A stretch of DNA of 64,000 nucleotides from Klebsiella sp. BIGb0138 (GTDB lineage Bacteria; Pseudomonadota; Gammaproteobacteria; Enterobacterales; Enterobacteriaceae). The position numbers and the translations under genes are program-made. The stretch covers positions 1 to 64,000 of the forward strand of contig NZ_SMCV01000005.1 in the NCBI RefSeq assembly GCF_004342285.1. Reading direction: 5' to 3'. Below the pieces are notes generated by a model. That model was not told the DNA's origin. It made no database searches and saw only the letters and a list, made by a program, of their open reading frames with translations. Of the stretch, positions 8,815 to 23,580 are shown one piece after another (position 1 is the first letter of the stretch; the number at the start of each line of letters is the position of its first letter).

Positions 8815-9815
8815 TAGTAATTCTCCCGCAGATTCAGACCCCGATAGAGCGATGCCACCTCTTCAGCATAGCCGTTGAAGAGCAACGTCGGCTGACGCTT
8901 AACATCGAGCACGCCGCCTGAACCGATAAAGCGCTCCGTGGCCTGCGACCAGCGCGGATGATCGACATGCGGATTGACGTTGGCATAAAAGCCATATTCA
9001 TCCGGCCCGGCCAGATTCCAGGTCGTTGGCGGACGTTCGCGGGTCAGTTCAATACTGACGATGGACTTGATGCCTTTAAAGCCATATTTCCAGGGAACCG
9101 TGAGGCGCACCGGCGCGCCGTTTTGCGGCGGCAGCGCCTTCCCGTAGACGCCGACGCTCAATAGCGTCAGGGGATGCATGGCTTCATCCAGCCGTAGCCC
9201 TTCAACATAGGGATAAGCCAGCCCGCCGCCGATAAAGCGGTCCTTCTGTCCCGGCATCTGGTCTGGCGCATAGACGGTTTTAAACGCCACAAAGCGGGCA
9301 TTGCTGGTGGGTTCAACCAGCGCCAGCAGCTTATGCAGCGGAAATCCTACCCATGGCACCACCATCGACCAGGCCTCGACGCAGCGCATCCGATAAATAC
9401 GCTCTTCCAGCGGAAAGCGTTTGGTCAAATCGTCATGATCGAGCGTCAGCGGTTTGGCGACCTCGCCGCCGATGGTGAGGGTCCAGGGATCGGTACGCAG
9501 GCTGCCGGCGTTGGCCGCCGGGTCGGCCTTATCCAGACCAAATTCATAGTAGTTGTTGTAACCAGAGACTTTATCTTCCGGCGTGAGCGCCAGCGTACTT
9601 TGCCATTCCGCAGGCTTGTTGAACGTCAACGCTTTACCTGCCGGAGCCGGCGGGCGATCGTGGCCTTTGAACCAGTCCAGGAGATCGGCCCGCGCCGTGG
9701 GGGAAAGCGAAAGGGCTGTCGCGGTAATGCCCAGGGTTTTCAGGACCTGGCGGCGTTGCAGCATAAAAACGGATTCTGCCGTTACGTCGGCTTCCGTGAG
9801 TTTCTTCGGTTTCAT
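8814..9815 (-). CDS. msrP: Periplasmic methionine sulfoxide reductase MsrP (molybdopterin subunit)
   Basis: A 333-residue sulfite-oxidase-fold enzyme, formerly YedY, that repairs oxidised methionines in periplasmic proteins. Near the N-terminus is a twin-arginine signal (RRQVLKTLG, then a hydrophobic stretch and ARA before the mature DLLDWF), so it is exported folded with its cofactor. The molybdenum ligand cysteine is in [11 protein letters not shown]. The ATG chosen has GGAGG five bases upstream; an earlier in-frame ATG, 15 bases upstream, would place that motif inside the gene. msrQ overlaps its stop codon by one base. Confidence 0.95.
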   Translation of the reverse strand: MKPKKLTEADVTAESVFMLQRRQVLKTLGITATALSLSPTARADLLDWFKGHDRPPAPAGKALTFNKPAEWQSTLALTPEDKVSGYNNYYEFGLDKADPAANAGSLRTDPWTLTIGGEVAKPLTLDHDDLTKRFPLEERIYRMRCVEAWSMVVPWVGFPLHKLLALVEPTSNARFVAFKTVYAPDQMPGQKDRFIGGGLAYPYVEGLRLDEAMHPLTLLSVGVYGKALPPQNGAPVRLTVPWKYGFKGIKSIVSIELTRERPPTTWNLAGPDEYGFYANVNPHVDHPRWSQATERFIGSGGVLDVKRQPTLLFNGYAEEVASLYRGLNLRENY

Positions 9816-9892
9816 GACATCCTCCGGCATGCTTTTTCCTAAGCATGACGGAGGCGGAGATTTATCGCGAATATGTCACGAAAAATTGCAGA

Positions 9893-10867
9893 TTAGGCGA
9901 TCTTCACCAGCGTCCGACCCTGGATCTGGTTGTTCATGATCTTGTCGGCGAATGCCGGGGCTTCTGCGAGGGTAATTTCCGTGGCGCTTTCGGCGAAGAA
10001 CGAATCCGGCAGGTCGCGAACCAGCCGTTGCCAGGCTTCTGCGCGGCGCGCGGGCGGCGTCATGACCGAATCCACGCCCTGCAGGCGCACGTTACGCAGA
10101 ATAAAAGGCATCACCGTGGTCGGCAGCGCGAACCCCCCGGCCAGACCGCAGGCGGCGACGCAGCCGCCATAGTTCATCTGCGCCAGCACCTTCGCCAGCA
10201 CTTTATCCCCGACGGTATCAATCGCTCCGGCCCACAGCTGCTTCTCCAGCGGACGGGATTCGGCAAATTCGTCGCGACCGAGAATACGCTGCGCGCCGAG
10301 GCTTTTCAGGTATGCATGAGTGCTTTCGCGGCCGGAAACCGCAACGACCTGATATCCCAGACGATGCAGCAGGGCGACCGCCGTGCTGCCGACGCCGCCG
10401 CTAGCGCCCGTCACGATGATTTCACCCTCCTGTGGACGGATACCGGCATCTTCTAACGCCATGACGCACAGCATGGCGGTGAAACCCGCGGTCCCAATAA
10501 CCATCGCTTTGCGGCCATCAAGACCGTCAGGCATGGCCACCAGCCAGTCGCCTTTCACGCGTGCGCGCTCGGCCAGGCCGCCCCAGTGGGTTTCACCCAC
10601 GCCCCAGCCGGTGAGCAGCACTTGCTGGCCGCAGTGGAAGCGCGGATCTTCACTGGCGTGGACGGTGCCGGCGAAATCGATGCCAGGAATCATCGGAAAG
10701 TTGCGGATGATTTTTCCCTTGCCGGTGATGGCCAGCGCATCTTTATAGTTGAGGCTTGACCATTGAATATCGACGGTAACATCACCCGCCGGAAGCTGCC
10801 CGGCGTCAATGGTTTGCACCGAAGAGATTGTTTTGCCATCCTGCTGTTCTAATATTAAAGCCTGCAT
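9893..10867 (-). CDS. acuI: NADPH-dependent acryloyl-CoA reductase AcuI (YhdH)
   Basis: A 324-residue zinc-free medium-chain dehydrogenase/reductase. E. coli YhdH/AcuI reduces toxic acryloyl-CoA to propionyl-CoA with NADPH. The N-terminal catalytic domain has SSLNYKDALA and MIPGIDFAGTV. The Rossmann domain carries GASGGVGS near residue 155. The C-terminus has the PFILRNVRLQGVDS motif of this subfamily. The length equals E. coli YhdH. It sits between msrPQ and csrD, divergent to csrD. Confidence 0.95.
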   Translation of the reverse strand: MQALILEQQDGKTISSVQTIDAGQLPAGDVTVDIQWSSLNYKDALAITGKGKIIRNFPMIPGIDFAGTVHASEDPRFHCGQQVLLTGWGVGETHWGGLAERARVKGDWLVAMPDGLDGRKAMVIGTAGFTAMLCVMALEDAGIRPQEGEIIVTGASGGVGSTAVALLHRLGYQVVAVSGRESTHAYLKSLGAQRILGRDEFAESRPLEKQLWAGAIDTVGDKVLAKVLAQMNYGGCVAACGLAGGFALPTTVMPFILRNVRLQGVDSVMTPPARRAEAWQRLVRDLPDSFFAESATEITLAEAPAFADKIMNNQIQGRTLVKIA

Positions 10868-11086
10868 CTGCGGGTCCTTATTTGTGCAAAGATTGGAAAA
10901 ATTTTACTGCAGACTATACTCGCTATCGGCATTATTACGCCGACATAACGCAATAAATTGCCAGAAACGTCAGCTTTGATAGTATGCCTCGCGCTTTAGA
11001 AAGTTAGTGCTTACTTTAGGTAAAGCGCCAGTACCGGTGCCTGAATATCTATCGGGCGGTCATTCACTCGCGGAGTTAACACAGGG
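10868..11086. other. Divergent promoter region acuI / csrD
   Basis: 219 bases between two divergent genes, so it must hold a promoter in each direction. The csrD side has GGAG-like bases shortly before the ATG. I could not fix individual promoter hexamers or operators with confidence. No coding frame is supported. Confidence 0.45.
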
Positions 11087-13027
11087 ATGCGATTAACGAC
11101 GAAGTTCTCAGCATTTGTCACGCTGCTTACCAGCCTGACCATCTTTGTTACGCTTATAGGTGCTTCGCTGAGTTTTTATAACGGTATCCAGCAGAAAATG
11201 GAGAATCGCGTCCAGGCCGTGGCGACGATGCTGGATAACCGTCTGGTCTCTTCCTCCTTTGCGTCGCTCGAACCGCAGATGGATGAGCTGATGACACCGG
11301 TGGAGGTCGTCCACGTTGACTTCCTGCTCAACGGCAAGCCGGTCTACAACCATTCGCGTAGCGGAAGCTATCGCCCGCCGGGCAGCAATAATCAGTTTCG
11401 CGACATCACGGTGCCGTCGCTAAAGCACCCTGGCATGACGATCCATCTGGTCTATCTCGATCCGATGGTCAATTACTTCCGCTCGCTGCATATCACCGCG
11501 CCGCTATCGGTCGCCATTGGCTTTATGGTGCTGGTTATCTTTTTCTCCGTCCGCTGGATCCGCCGTCAGCTGGCGGGGCAGGAGCTGCTTGAGGTGCGCG
11601 CGGCGCGTATTCTCAACGGTGAACGCGGGCCACAGGTGCGAGGGTCGGTACACGAATGGCCGGCGAGTACCAGCAGCGCGCTGGATATGCTGCTATCCGA
11701 ACTGCAGTTTGCCAGCGATCAGCGCAGCCGCATGGATACGCTTATTCGTTCTTATGCCGCGCAGGACACCAAAACCGGGCTCAATAATCGCCTGTTCTTT
11801 GACAATCAGCTGGCCACCCTGCTGGAAGATCAGGAGAAGGTTGGCTCGTACGGCATCGTGATGATGATCCGCCTTCCGGAATTCGATCTGCTGCGCGATA
11901 ACTGGGGACGGGCCGCCGCGGAAGAACATTACTTTACGCTCATCAATTTGCTTTCTACTTTTATTATGCGCTATCCGGGGGCGCTGCTGGCGCGCTACCA
12001 CCGGAGCGATTTCACCGTTCTGCTGCCGCACCGTACCTTAAAAGAGGCCGATAGCATCGCCGGGCAGCTGTTAAAAGCGATGGATGCGCTGCCTCCGACG
12101 CGGATTCTGGACCGCGATGACATGATGCACATCGGTATCTGCGCCTTCCGCAGCGGGCAAACCCCGGCTCAGGTGATGGAGCATGCCGAGGCAGCAACGC
12201 GTAACGCGGTGCTGCAGGGCAGCAATAGCTGGGCGGTTTACGATGATTCGTTGCCGGAGAAAGGGCGCGGTAACGTCCGCTGGCGTACGCTGATTGAACA
12301 AATGCTCAGCCGCGGCGGACCGCGGCTGTATCAGAAGCCAGCCGTCACCCGCGATGGCCGCGTCCATCATCGTGAACTGATGTCCCGGTTGTATGACGGT
12401 ACGGAAGAGGTGATCGCGGCGGAATACATGCCGATGGTGCAGCAGTTTGGCCTGGCGGAAGAGTATGACCGCCTGCAGATTACGCGCTTGCTGCCGTTTT
12501 TAAGCTTTTGGCCGGAAGAAAACCTGGCTTTGCAGGTGACGGTGGAGTCGTTGATCCGCCCGCGATTTCAGCGCTGGCTGCGCGATACCTTGATGCAGTG
12601 TGAAAAATCGCAACGTCGACGGATTATTTTTGAACTTGCAGAGGCAGATGTTTGTCAATATATCGGCCGCTTACAACCGGTAATGCGCCTGGTGAATGCT
12701 TTGGGCATCCGGGTTGCCGTTGTTCAGGCCGGATTAACGCTGGTTGGAACCAGCTGGATCAAGCAGTTGGACGTCGAGGTGATTAAGCTGCATCAGGGGC
12801 TGTCGCGCAATATCGAAAAACGCAGTGAGAACCAGCTGTTGGTTCAGAGCCTGGTGGAGGCCTGTAAAGGCATGCCGGTCCAGGTTTTTGCAACCGGGGT
12901 ACGCAGTCGCAGCGAGTGGCAGGTGCTGTCTCAATGCGGTGTGACCGGTGGTCAGGGAGAATTTTTTGCCGCCTCACAGCCACTTGACACAAATGTGAAA
13001 AAATATTCGCAAAGATACTCGGTTTGA
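11087..13027 (+). CDS. csrD: RNase E specificity factor CsrD
   Basis: A 646-residue membrane regulator that targets the small RNAs CsrB and CsrC for RNase E cleavage, so it raises free CsrA. Two membrane segments (about 10-32 and 135-155) flank a periplasmic loop. A HAMP-like and coiled region precedes a degenerate GGDEF domain, whose signature has become HRSDF. A degenerate EAL domain with ELM in place of EAL follows. The loss of both signatures is known for CsrD and means no cyclic-di-GMP chemistry. The length matches E. coli exactly. It precedes mreB as in E. coli. Confidence 0.96.
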   Translation: MRLTTKFSAFVTLLTSLTIFVTLIGASLSFYNGIQQKMENRVQAVATMLDNRLVSSSFASLEPQMDELMTPVEVVHVDFLLNGKPVYNHSRSGSYRPPGSNNQFRDITVPSLKHPGMTIHLVYLDPMVNYFRSLHITAPLSVAIGFMVLVIFFSVRWIRRQLAGQELLEVRAARILNGERGPQVRGSVHEWPASTSSALDMLLSELQFASDQRSRMDTLIRSYAAQDTKTGLNNRLFFDNQLATLLEDQEKVGSYGIVMMIRLPEFDLLRDNWGRAAAEEHYFTLINLLSTFIMRYPGALLARYHRSDFTVLLPHRTLKEADSIAGQLLKAMDALPPTRILDRDDMMHIGICAFRSGQTPAQVMEHAEAATRNAVLQGSNSWAVYDDSLPEKGRGNVRWRTLIEQMLSRGGPRLYQKPAVTRDGRVHHRELMSRLYDGTEEVIAAEYMPMVQQFGLAEEYDRLQITRLLPFLSFWPEENLALQVTVESLIRPRFQRWLRDTLMQCEKSQRRRIIFELAEADVCQYIGRLQPVMRLVNALGIRVAVVQAGLTLVGTSWIKQLDVEVIKLHQGLSRNIEKRSENQLLVQSLVEACKGMPVQVFATGVRSRSEWQVLSQCGVTGGQGEFFAASQPLDTNVKKYSQRYSV

Positions 13028-14374
<1,347 letters not shown>

Positions 14375-14388
14375 TCAGCCGAAGGTCC

Positions 14389-14411
14389 AGGGTAGCCTTG
14401 AGGGCTGCCCT
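14389..14411 (+). other. mreB-mreC intercistronic hairpin, possible attenuator
   Basis: The stem AGGGTAGCC (14389-14397) pairs with GGCTGCCCT (14403-14411), one G-U pair, with a five-base loop. The next bases are not a U-tract (CGGTCTTAA), so this is not a standard terminator. It may adjust the ratio of MreB to MreCD, since MreB is needed in large excess. That role is an inference. Confidence 0.45.
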
Positions 14412-14444
14412 CGGTCTTAACTGACACGAGAATACGCATAGCCT

Positions 14445-15925
<1,481 letters not shown>

Positions 15926-15932
15926 GGTTGAT

Positions 15933-16514
15933 ATGACGACTCTGTATCTCGCTTCAGGTTCTCCGCGTCGGCAGGAACTGTTGACTCAGATGGGGCTCTC
16001 TTTTGAGCGTCTGGTTCCCGGTATTGAGGAACGACGCGGTACTCAGGAGAGCGCTCAGCATTATGTTGCGCGTCTGGCGCGAGAAAAAGCGCAGGCTGGC
16101 GTAGCGATGGCTGCGCGCGATCTGCCGGTGCTGGGAGCTGATACCATTGTCACCCTTAACGGCGAAGTGCTGGAAAAACCGCGCGACGCCGGGCACGCCG
16201 CAGAGATGCTGCGCAAACTTTCCGGTAAAACCCATCAGGTGATGACGGCCGTGGCGTTGGCGGATAAGCAGCAGACGCTGGATTGCCTGGTGGTGACGGA
16301 AGTGACCTTCCGCCTGCTCTCTGAGCAGGATATCGCCGGCTATGTGGCCAGCGGCGAACCTTTAGACAAAGCAGGTGCATACGGTATTCAAGGGTTGGGT
16401 GGCTGTTTCGTCAGGAAGATTAATGGTAGCTATCACGCCGTGGTCGGCTTACCGCTGGTAGAAACGTATGAGTTGCTGAGTAACTTTAACTCACTGCGTG
16501 AAGAAAAGGGATAA
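15933..16514 (+). CDS. yhdE: Maf family nucleoside triphosphate pyrophosphatase (YhdE)
   Basis: A 193-residue Maf/HAM1-fold enzyme. E. coli YhdE hydrolyses dTTP, UTP and related modified nucleotides to monophosphates, a house-cleaning role also linked to growth arrest on overexpression. The family signature [11 protein letters not shown] is at the N-terminus. [18 protein letters not shown] carries the catalytic aspartate and substrate residues, and the C-terminal [12 protein letters not shown] is conserved. The frame is open 24 codons further upstream, inside mreD, but homology begins at this ATG. It lies between mreD and rng. Confidence 0.95.
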   Translation: MTTLYLASGSPRRQELLTQMGLSFERLVPGIEERRGTQESAQHYVARLAREKAQAGVAMAARDLPVLGADTIVTLNGEVLEKPRDAGHAAEMLRKLSGKTHQVMTAVALADKQQTLDCLVVTEVTFRLLSEQDIAGYVASGEPLDKAGAYGIQGLGGCFVRKINGSYHAVVGLPLVETYELLSNFNSLREEKG

Positions 16515-16516
16515 AG

Positions 16517-17986
16517 ATGACGGCTGAATTATTAGTTAACGTAACGCCATCGGAGACGCGCGTTGCGTATATTGATGGCGGTATTCTGCAGGAAATTCAT
16601 ATTGAGCGCGAAGCGCGACGCGGAATCGTAGGCAATATCTACAAAGGTCGTGTCAGTCGTGTACTGCCGGGGATGCAGGCGGCTTTTGTAGATATTGGCC
16701 TGGACAAGGCCGCATTTCTGCATGCGTCAGATATTATGCCGCATACCGAGTGCGTCGCCGGGGAAGAGCAAAAACAGTTCACCGTGCGCGATATTTCCGA
16801 GCTGGTACGCCAGGGCCAGGATCTGATGGTGCAGGTGGTGAAAGATCCGCTGGGGACCAAAGGCGCCCGCCTGACGACCGATATTACGCTGCCTTCCCGC
16901 TACCTGGTATTTATGCCCGGGGCTTCACACGTCGGCGTGTCGCAGCGCATCGAAAGCGAAGCCGAGCGCGAGCGGCTAAAGAAAGTCGTTGCCGACTATT
17001 GCGATGAGCAGGGCGGCTTTATCATTCGTACCGCCGCGGAAGGCGTGCATGAACAGGAAATGGCCGCCGATGCCGCCTATCTCAAGCGTGTCTGGACGAA
17101 GGTCATGGAGCGTAAGAAACGTCAGCAGACCCGCTATCAACTCTATGGCGAGCTGGCGCTGGCTCAGCGGGTGCTGCGTGATTTCGCCGATGCGCACCTC
17201 GACCGTATCCGCGTGGACTCTCGCCTGACCTATGAGTCGCTGATGGAGTTTACCGCCGAATATATGCCGGAGATGACCAGCAAGCTGGAGCACTACAGCG
17301 GCCGCCAGCCGATTTTCGATCTCTTTGACGTGGAGAATGAAATTCAGCGCGCGCTGGAGCGTAAGGTGGAGCTGAAGTCCGGCGGCTATCTGGTTATCGA
17401 TCAGACCGAAGCGATGACCACCGTGGATATCAACACCGGGGCGTTCGTTGGTCACCGTAATCTCGACGATACGATCTTCAATACCAATATTGAAGCTACC
17501 CAGGCCATCGCGCGCCAGCTGCGTCTGCGTAACCTGGGCGGCATTATCATCATTGATTTCATTGATATGAATAATGAGGATCATCGCCGTCGGGTTCTGC
17601 ATTCATTAGAACAGGCGCTGAGCAAAGATCGGGTGAAAACCAGTATTAACGGCTTTTCCCAGCTTGGGCTGGTGGAGATGACCCGTAAACGTACCCGTGA
17701 AAGCGTGGAGCATGTCTTGTGTAAGGATTGCCCTACCTGCCACGGTCGCGGTACGGTGAAGTCGGTCGAAACGGTGTGCTATGAAATCATGCGTGAGATC
17801 GTGCGGGTGCACCATGCCTACGATTCCGATCGTTTCCTGGTCTATGCTTCTCCTGCGGTAGCGGAAACCCTGAAAGGGGAAGAGTCGCACGCGCTGGCGG
17901 AAGTCGAAATCTTTGTCGGCAAACAGGTCAAAGTACAAATTGAACCGCTCTATAATCAAGAGCAGTTCGATGTCGTTATGATGTAA
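16517..17986 (+). CDS. rng: Ribonuclease G
   Basis: A 489-residue endoribonuclease of the RNase E/G family, needed for 16S rRNA 5'-end maturation and turnover of some mRNAs such as adhE. An S1 RNA-binding domain (about 35-125) is followed by the 5'-sensor/RNase H-like and DNase-I-like catalytic parts. TTVDINTGAF and IIIDFIDM carry the metal-binding aspartates. CKDCPTCHG holds the zinc-link cysteines that hold the dimer together. The length is the same as E. coli RNase G. Only two bases separate it from maf. Confidence 0.98.
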   Translation: MTAELLVNVTPSETRVAYIDGGILQEIHIEREARRGIVGNIYKGRVSRVLPGMQAAFVDIGLDKAAFLHASDIMPHTECVAGEEQKQFTVRDISELVRQGQDLMVQVVKDPLGTKGARLTTDITLPSRYLVFMPGASHVGVSQRIESEAERERLKKVVADYCDEQGGFIIRTAAEGVHEQEMAADAAYLKRVWTKVMERKKRQQTRYQLYGELALAQRVLRDFADAHLDRIRVDSRLTYESLMEFTAEYMPEMTSKLEHYSGRQPIFDLFDVENEIQRALERKVELKSGGYLVIDQTEAMTTVDINTGAFVGHRNLDDTIFNTNIEATQAIARQLRLRNLGGIIIIDFIDMNNEDHRRRVLHSLEQALSKDRVKTSINGFSQLGLVEMTRKRTRESVEHVLCKDCPTCHGRGTVKSVETVCYEIMREIVRVHHAYDSDRFLVYASPAVAETLKGEESHALAEVEIFVGKQVKVQIEPLYNQEQFDVVMM

Positions 17987-18111
17987 TCATCGGGTTTGTC
18001 TCTGTGCAGGCGTTCGGCAACAGAGAAGCGATGTCTCGTCACGGGAGCGAGCGCCGCTGACGCAGAGACAAACGGACGGATGATGTGTAAAAGTCTGACA
18101 AGGAGAGAGGC

Positions 18112-21100
18112 GTGAGGCGACTGCCCGGGATATTACTGCTCACCGCGGCAACATTGACTGTTATCGTCGCACTGCTGGTGAGCGGTTTGCGTCTCGTGCT
18201 GCCGCAGCTGGACGCCTGGCGCCCGCAGCTGCTGGAAAAGATCTCCGCTCTCTCCGGTTCGCCGGTCAATGCCTCAAAGCTCACGGCCAGCTGGGAGAAT
18301 TTTGGCCCCACTCTCGACGTTCGCGATATTACCGCCGGCCTGAAAGATGGCGGCGAGCTCTCCGTTAAACGGGTGACCCTTGCGCTGGATGTCTGGCAAA
18401 GCCTGCTGCATATGCGCTGGCAGTTCCGCGATCTCACCTTCTGGCAGTTGCAGGTTCATACCAATTCGCCGATCCAGACCAACGACGGCGGCGAGAGCCT
18501 GAAAACCGACCATATCGGCGATCTTTTTCTCCGTCAGTTCGATCACTTTACGCTGCGCGACAGCCATTTGAGCTTCCTGACGATATCCGGTCAGCGCGCG
18601 GAACTCGCCGTTCCACAGCTCACCTGGCTGAACACCAACAATCGCCACCGTGCGGAAGGACAGCTGAGCCTCTCCAGCCTCACCGGTCAGCATGGGGTGA
18701 TGCAGGTGCGAATGGATCTACGTGATGAAAACGGTCTGCTGAACAAAGGGCGGGTGTGGCTCCAGGCGGACGATATCGACGTTAAGCCATGGCTGGGCCG
18801 CTGGATGCAGGACAATATCGCGCTGCAGACCGCGCGCTTTAGTCTCGAAGGCTGGATGGCGATCGACAAAGGCGACATCACCGGCGGCGACGTCTGGCTG
18901 AAGAAAGGCGGCGCCAGCTGGCAGGGCGATAGTCAACCCCATCATCTGGCGGTAGATAACCTGACGGCGCATATTTTTCGTGAGAAACAGGGCTGGGGTT
19001 TCCATATCCCGGATACTAGCATCTCCATTGATGGCAAAGCCTGGCCGCGCGGTGCGCTGGCGATGGCGTGGATCCCGGCGCAGGACGTCGGCGGAGAGGG
19101 CCACCTGCGCAGCGATGAGCTGCGTATTCGCGCCAGCAATCTCGATCTCAGCGGCCTGACCGGGCTGTTGCCTTTTGCCGACAGGCTGGCCCCTGAACTG
19201 GGTGAAATATGGCGCACCACCCAGCCTGCAGGAAATATCACGCTGCTGGCGCTGGATATTCCGCTGCAGGCGGCGGAAAAATCTCGTTTCCAGGCCCGCT
19301 GGAGCGACCTGGCCTGGAAACAGTGGAAGCTGCTGCCCGGGGCTGAGCACTTCTCAGGCAGCATCGCCGGCAGCGTGGAGAACGGGTCTCTGCATGCCAG
19401 CATAGCTCAGGCGAAAATGCCCTATGCCACGGTCTTTCGCGCTCCGCTGGAGATTGTCAAAGGCGACGCCACCCTTAGCTGGGTGAAGAATGAGAAAGGC
19501 TTCATGCTCGATGGGCGCAACATTGACGTGCAGGCGACCGGCGTGCGTGCGCGAGGCGGATTCCGCTACCTACAACCGCAGGGCGATGAGCCCTGGCTGG
19601 GAATTCTGGCCGGAATCAGCACCAATGACGGCGGCCAGGCATGGCGTTACTTCCCGGAAAATCTGATGGGCAAAGAGCTGGTGGATTATCTCAGCGGCGC
19701 CATTAAAGGCGGACAGGCCATGGACGCCACTCTGGTTTACGGCGGCAATCCGCATCTCTTCCCGTATCTTCACAACGAAGGTCAGTTCCAGGTTTCGGTA
19801 CCGTTAACCAACGCCACGTTTGCTTTCCAGCCCGACTGGCCGGCATTAACCGGCTTGAACATCAATCTGGACTTCATCAATAACGGGTTATGGATGAAGG
19901 CCGATAAGGCGATGCTGGGTAATGTGACCGCCAGCAACCTTGATGCGGTGATTCCGGACTACTCGCGGGAAAAACTGTTCATTGATGCCGATATTAACGG
20001 CCCCGGGAAAGAGGTCGGCCCTTACTTCAAAGCGACGCCGCTAAAAGAGACGCTGGGCTCAGCGCTGGATGAGCTGCAGTTAGATGGCGATGTGAGCGCT
20101 CGCTTACATCTTGATATTCCGCTGGATGGCGAGCTTACCACCGCCAAAGGCGATGTGAATCTGAAAGATAACAGTCTGTTTATCAAACCGATAGATACGA
20201 CGCTGAACAACCTGACCGGTAAATTCAGCTTTGTGAATGGCGATCTGCAAAGTGAAACTCTGAGCGCCAGCTGGTTTAATCAGCCGCTGAATCTTGATTT
20301 TGCCACCATCGAAGGGCCGAAAGCCTTTCAGGTCAATGTCGGGATGAATGCGAACTGGCAGCCGTCGCGTACCGGTCTGCTGCCAAAAGCGGTTGAGGAT
20401 GCGCTGAGCGGTAGCGTGCCGTGGGAGGGCAAGGTCGCCATTGAGCTACCGTATCACGGCGGCGCGAGCTATAAAGTCGATATCAACGGCGATCTGAAAA
20501 ATGTAAGTAGTCACTTACCTTCACCGGTCGATAAAAAGGCGGGTGAGCCGCTGCCGGTCAAAATCAACGTCGAGGGCGGACTCAACAGTTTCAATCTGAC
20601 CGGCGCCATCGGCGGGAAAAACCATATCAACAGCCGCTGGCTGCTGAATCGCAAGCTGACGCTGGATCGGGCGATTCTGACCTCGGATAGCAAGGCGATC
20701 TCTCCGCTGCCGGATCAGGCGGGCGTGGAGCTGAATATGCCGCCGATGGATGGTGCGGAGTGGCTGGCCCTTTTCCAGGGCGGCGCCGTCAATGAGGTGA
20801 GTAGCAATATCCTTTTCCCGCAACGCATCACCTTACGGACGCCGACGCTGACGTTTGCCGGCCAAAACTGGAACAATGTGAGTCTGGTCGCTCAGCCCGA
20901 TGCCGGCGGCTCGAAGGTTGAAGCCCAGGGGCGAGAAATTAACGCCTCGCTGACGATGCGTAAAAACGCCCCCTGGCAGGCGGCGATTCGCTACCTCTAT
21001 TACAACCCGGCGACCGCTCAGAACAGCAGCCCGGCGACAGGCGACGCCAGCCTCTTTGCCGATAAGCGCATTGATTTCCGCGGCTGGCCTGATCTCCAGC

Positions 21101-21912
21101 TCCGCTGCGCGGAGTGCTGGCTCTGGGGGCAAAAGTATGGGCGCATTGATGGTGATTTCTCGATTAAAGGCGATACGCTGACGCTGGCAAACGGGCTGGT
21201 GGATACCGGTTTTGGCCGTCTCACCTCCGATGGCGTATGGGTAAATGCGCCGGGCGGCGTGCGGACTTCGCTGAAAGGCAAACTGCACGGCAATAAAACG
21301 GATGCCTTCGCCAGTTTCTTCGGTATTTCAACCCCGGTGAAAGGGTCGTCATTCGATGTCGATTATGATCTGCACTGGCGTGCGCCGCCGTGGCAGCCGG
21401 ATGTGGCGTCTCTTAATGGGGTGTTGAAAAGCCATCTTGGAAAAGGCGAGTTTACCGACATCAGCACCGGTCATGCCGGGCAACTGTTACGCCTGCTGAG
21501 TGTCGATGCGCTGCTGCGTAAACTGCGCTTCGACTTCAGCGATACCTTTAGCGAAGGTTTCTACTTCGATTCGATCCGCAGCACCGCGTGGATTAAAGAT
21601 GGCGTGCTGAATACCGATGATACGCTGGTGGATGGCCTGGAGGCGGATATTGCGATTAAGGGAGCGGTCGATCTCGTGCGCCGCCAGCTGGACCTGCAGG
21701 CCGTCGTCGCGCCGGAAATTTCGGCGACCGTCGGCGTAGCGACGGCCTTTGCGATTAACCCTATTGTCGGCGCCGCCGTTTTTGCGGCCAGTAAGGTGCT
21801 GGGGCCGCTGTGGAACAAAGTGTCTATCCTGCGCTATCGCATCACCGGTCCTATCGATCAGCCGCAAATCAATGAAGTGCTGCGCCAGGCGCGTAGCGAC
21901 AAAAAGCAATGA
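18112..21912 (+). CDS. yhdP: AsmA-like envelope protein YhdP, phospholipid transport
   Basis: A 1266-residue AsmA-like protein with one N-terminal membrane anchor (about 5-27) and a very long periplasmic beta-rich region (DUF3971 and AsmA C-terminal domains). In E. coli, YhdP, TamB and YdbH act redundantly to carry phospholipids to the outer membrane, and they are thought to form hydrophobic-groove bridges. The C-terminal part ends in a hydrophobic segment (AVFAASKVLGPLWNKV) and a basic tail. It starts at GTG after AGGAG. It lies 125 bases after rng and is followed by an ERIC repeat, then tldD. Confidence 0.95.
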   Translation: MRRLPGILLLTAATLTVIVALLVSGLRLVLPQLDAWRPQLLEKISALSGSPVNASKLTASWENFGPTLDVRDITAGLKDGGELSVKRVTLALDVWQSLLHMRWQFRDLTFWQLQVHTNSPIQTNDGGESLKTDHIGDLFLRQFDHFTLRDSHLSFLTISGQRAELAVPQLTWLNTNNRHRAEGQLSLSSLTGQHGVMQVRMDLRDENGLLNKGRVWLQADDIDVKPWLGRWMQDNIALQTARFSLEGWMAIDKGDITGGDVWLKKGGASWQGDSQPHHLAVDNLTAHIFREKQGWGFHIPDTSISIDGKAWPRGALAMAWIPAQDVGGEGHLRSDELRIRASNLDLSGLTGLLPFADRLAPELGEIWRTTQPAGNITLLALDIPLQAAEKSRFQARWSDLAWKQWKLLPGAEHFSGSIAGSVENGSLHASIAQAKMPYATVFRAPLEIVKGDATLSWVKNEKGFMLDGRNIDVQATGVRARGGFRYLQPQGDEPWLGILAGISTNDGGQAWRYFPENLMGKELVDYLSGAIKGGQAMDATLVYGGNPHLFPYLHNEGQFQVSVPLTNATFAFQPDWPALTGLNINLDFINNGLWMKADKAMLGNVTASNLDAVIPDYSREKLFIDADINGPGKEVGPYFKATPLKETLGSALDELQLDGDVSARLHLDIPLDGELTTAKGDVNLKDNSLFIKPIDTTLNNLTGKFSFVNGDLQSETLSASWFNQPLNLDFATIEGPKAFQVNVGMNANWQPSRTGLLPKAVEDALSGSVPWEGKVAIELPYHGGASYKVDINGDLKNVSSHLPSPVDKKAGEPLPVKINVEGGLNSFNLTGAIGGKNHINSRWLLNRKLTLDRAILTSDSKAISPLPDQAGVELNMPPMDGAEWLALFQGGAVNEVSSNILFPQRITLRTPTLTFAGQNWNNVSLVAQPDAGGSKVEAQGREINASLTMRKNAPWQAAIRYLYYNPATAQNSSPATGDASLFADKRIDFRGWPDLQLRCAECWLWGQKYGRIDGDFSIKGDTLTLANGLVDTGFGRLTSDGVWVNAPGGVRTSLKGKLHGNKTDAFASFFGISTPVKGSSFDVDYDLHWRAPPWQPDVASLNGVLKSHLGKGEFTDISTGHAGQLLRLLSVDALLRKLRFDFSDTFSEGFYFDSIRSTAWIKDGVLNTDDTLVDGLEADIAIKGAVDLVRRQLDLQAVVAPEISATVGVATAFAINPIVGAAVFAASKVLGPLWNKVSILRYRITGPIDQPQINEVLRQARSDKKQ

Positions 21913-21957
21913 TTTGACGATTGCGGGGAATTATCGCACTCTCAATAGATAGCGTTC

Positions 21958-23569
<1,612 letters not shown>

Positions 23570-23580
23570 TCGTCCTGAAT

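Noticed and set aside
9845-10456. A 203-codon plus-strand frame antisense to acuI.
   Set aside because: acuI is a full-length conserved protein on the other strand; the frame looks like a shadow.
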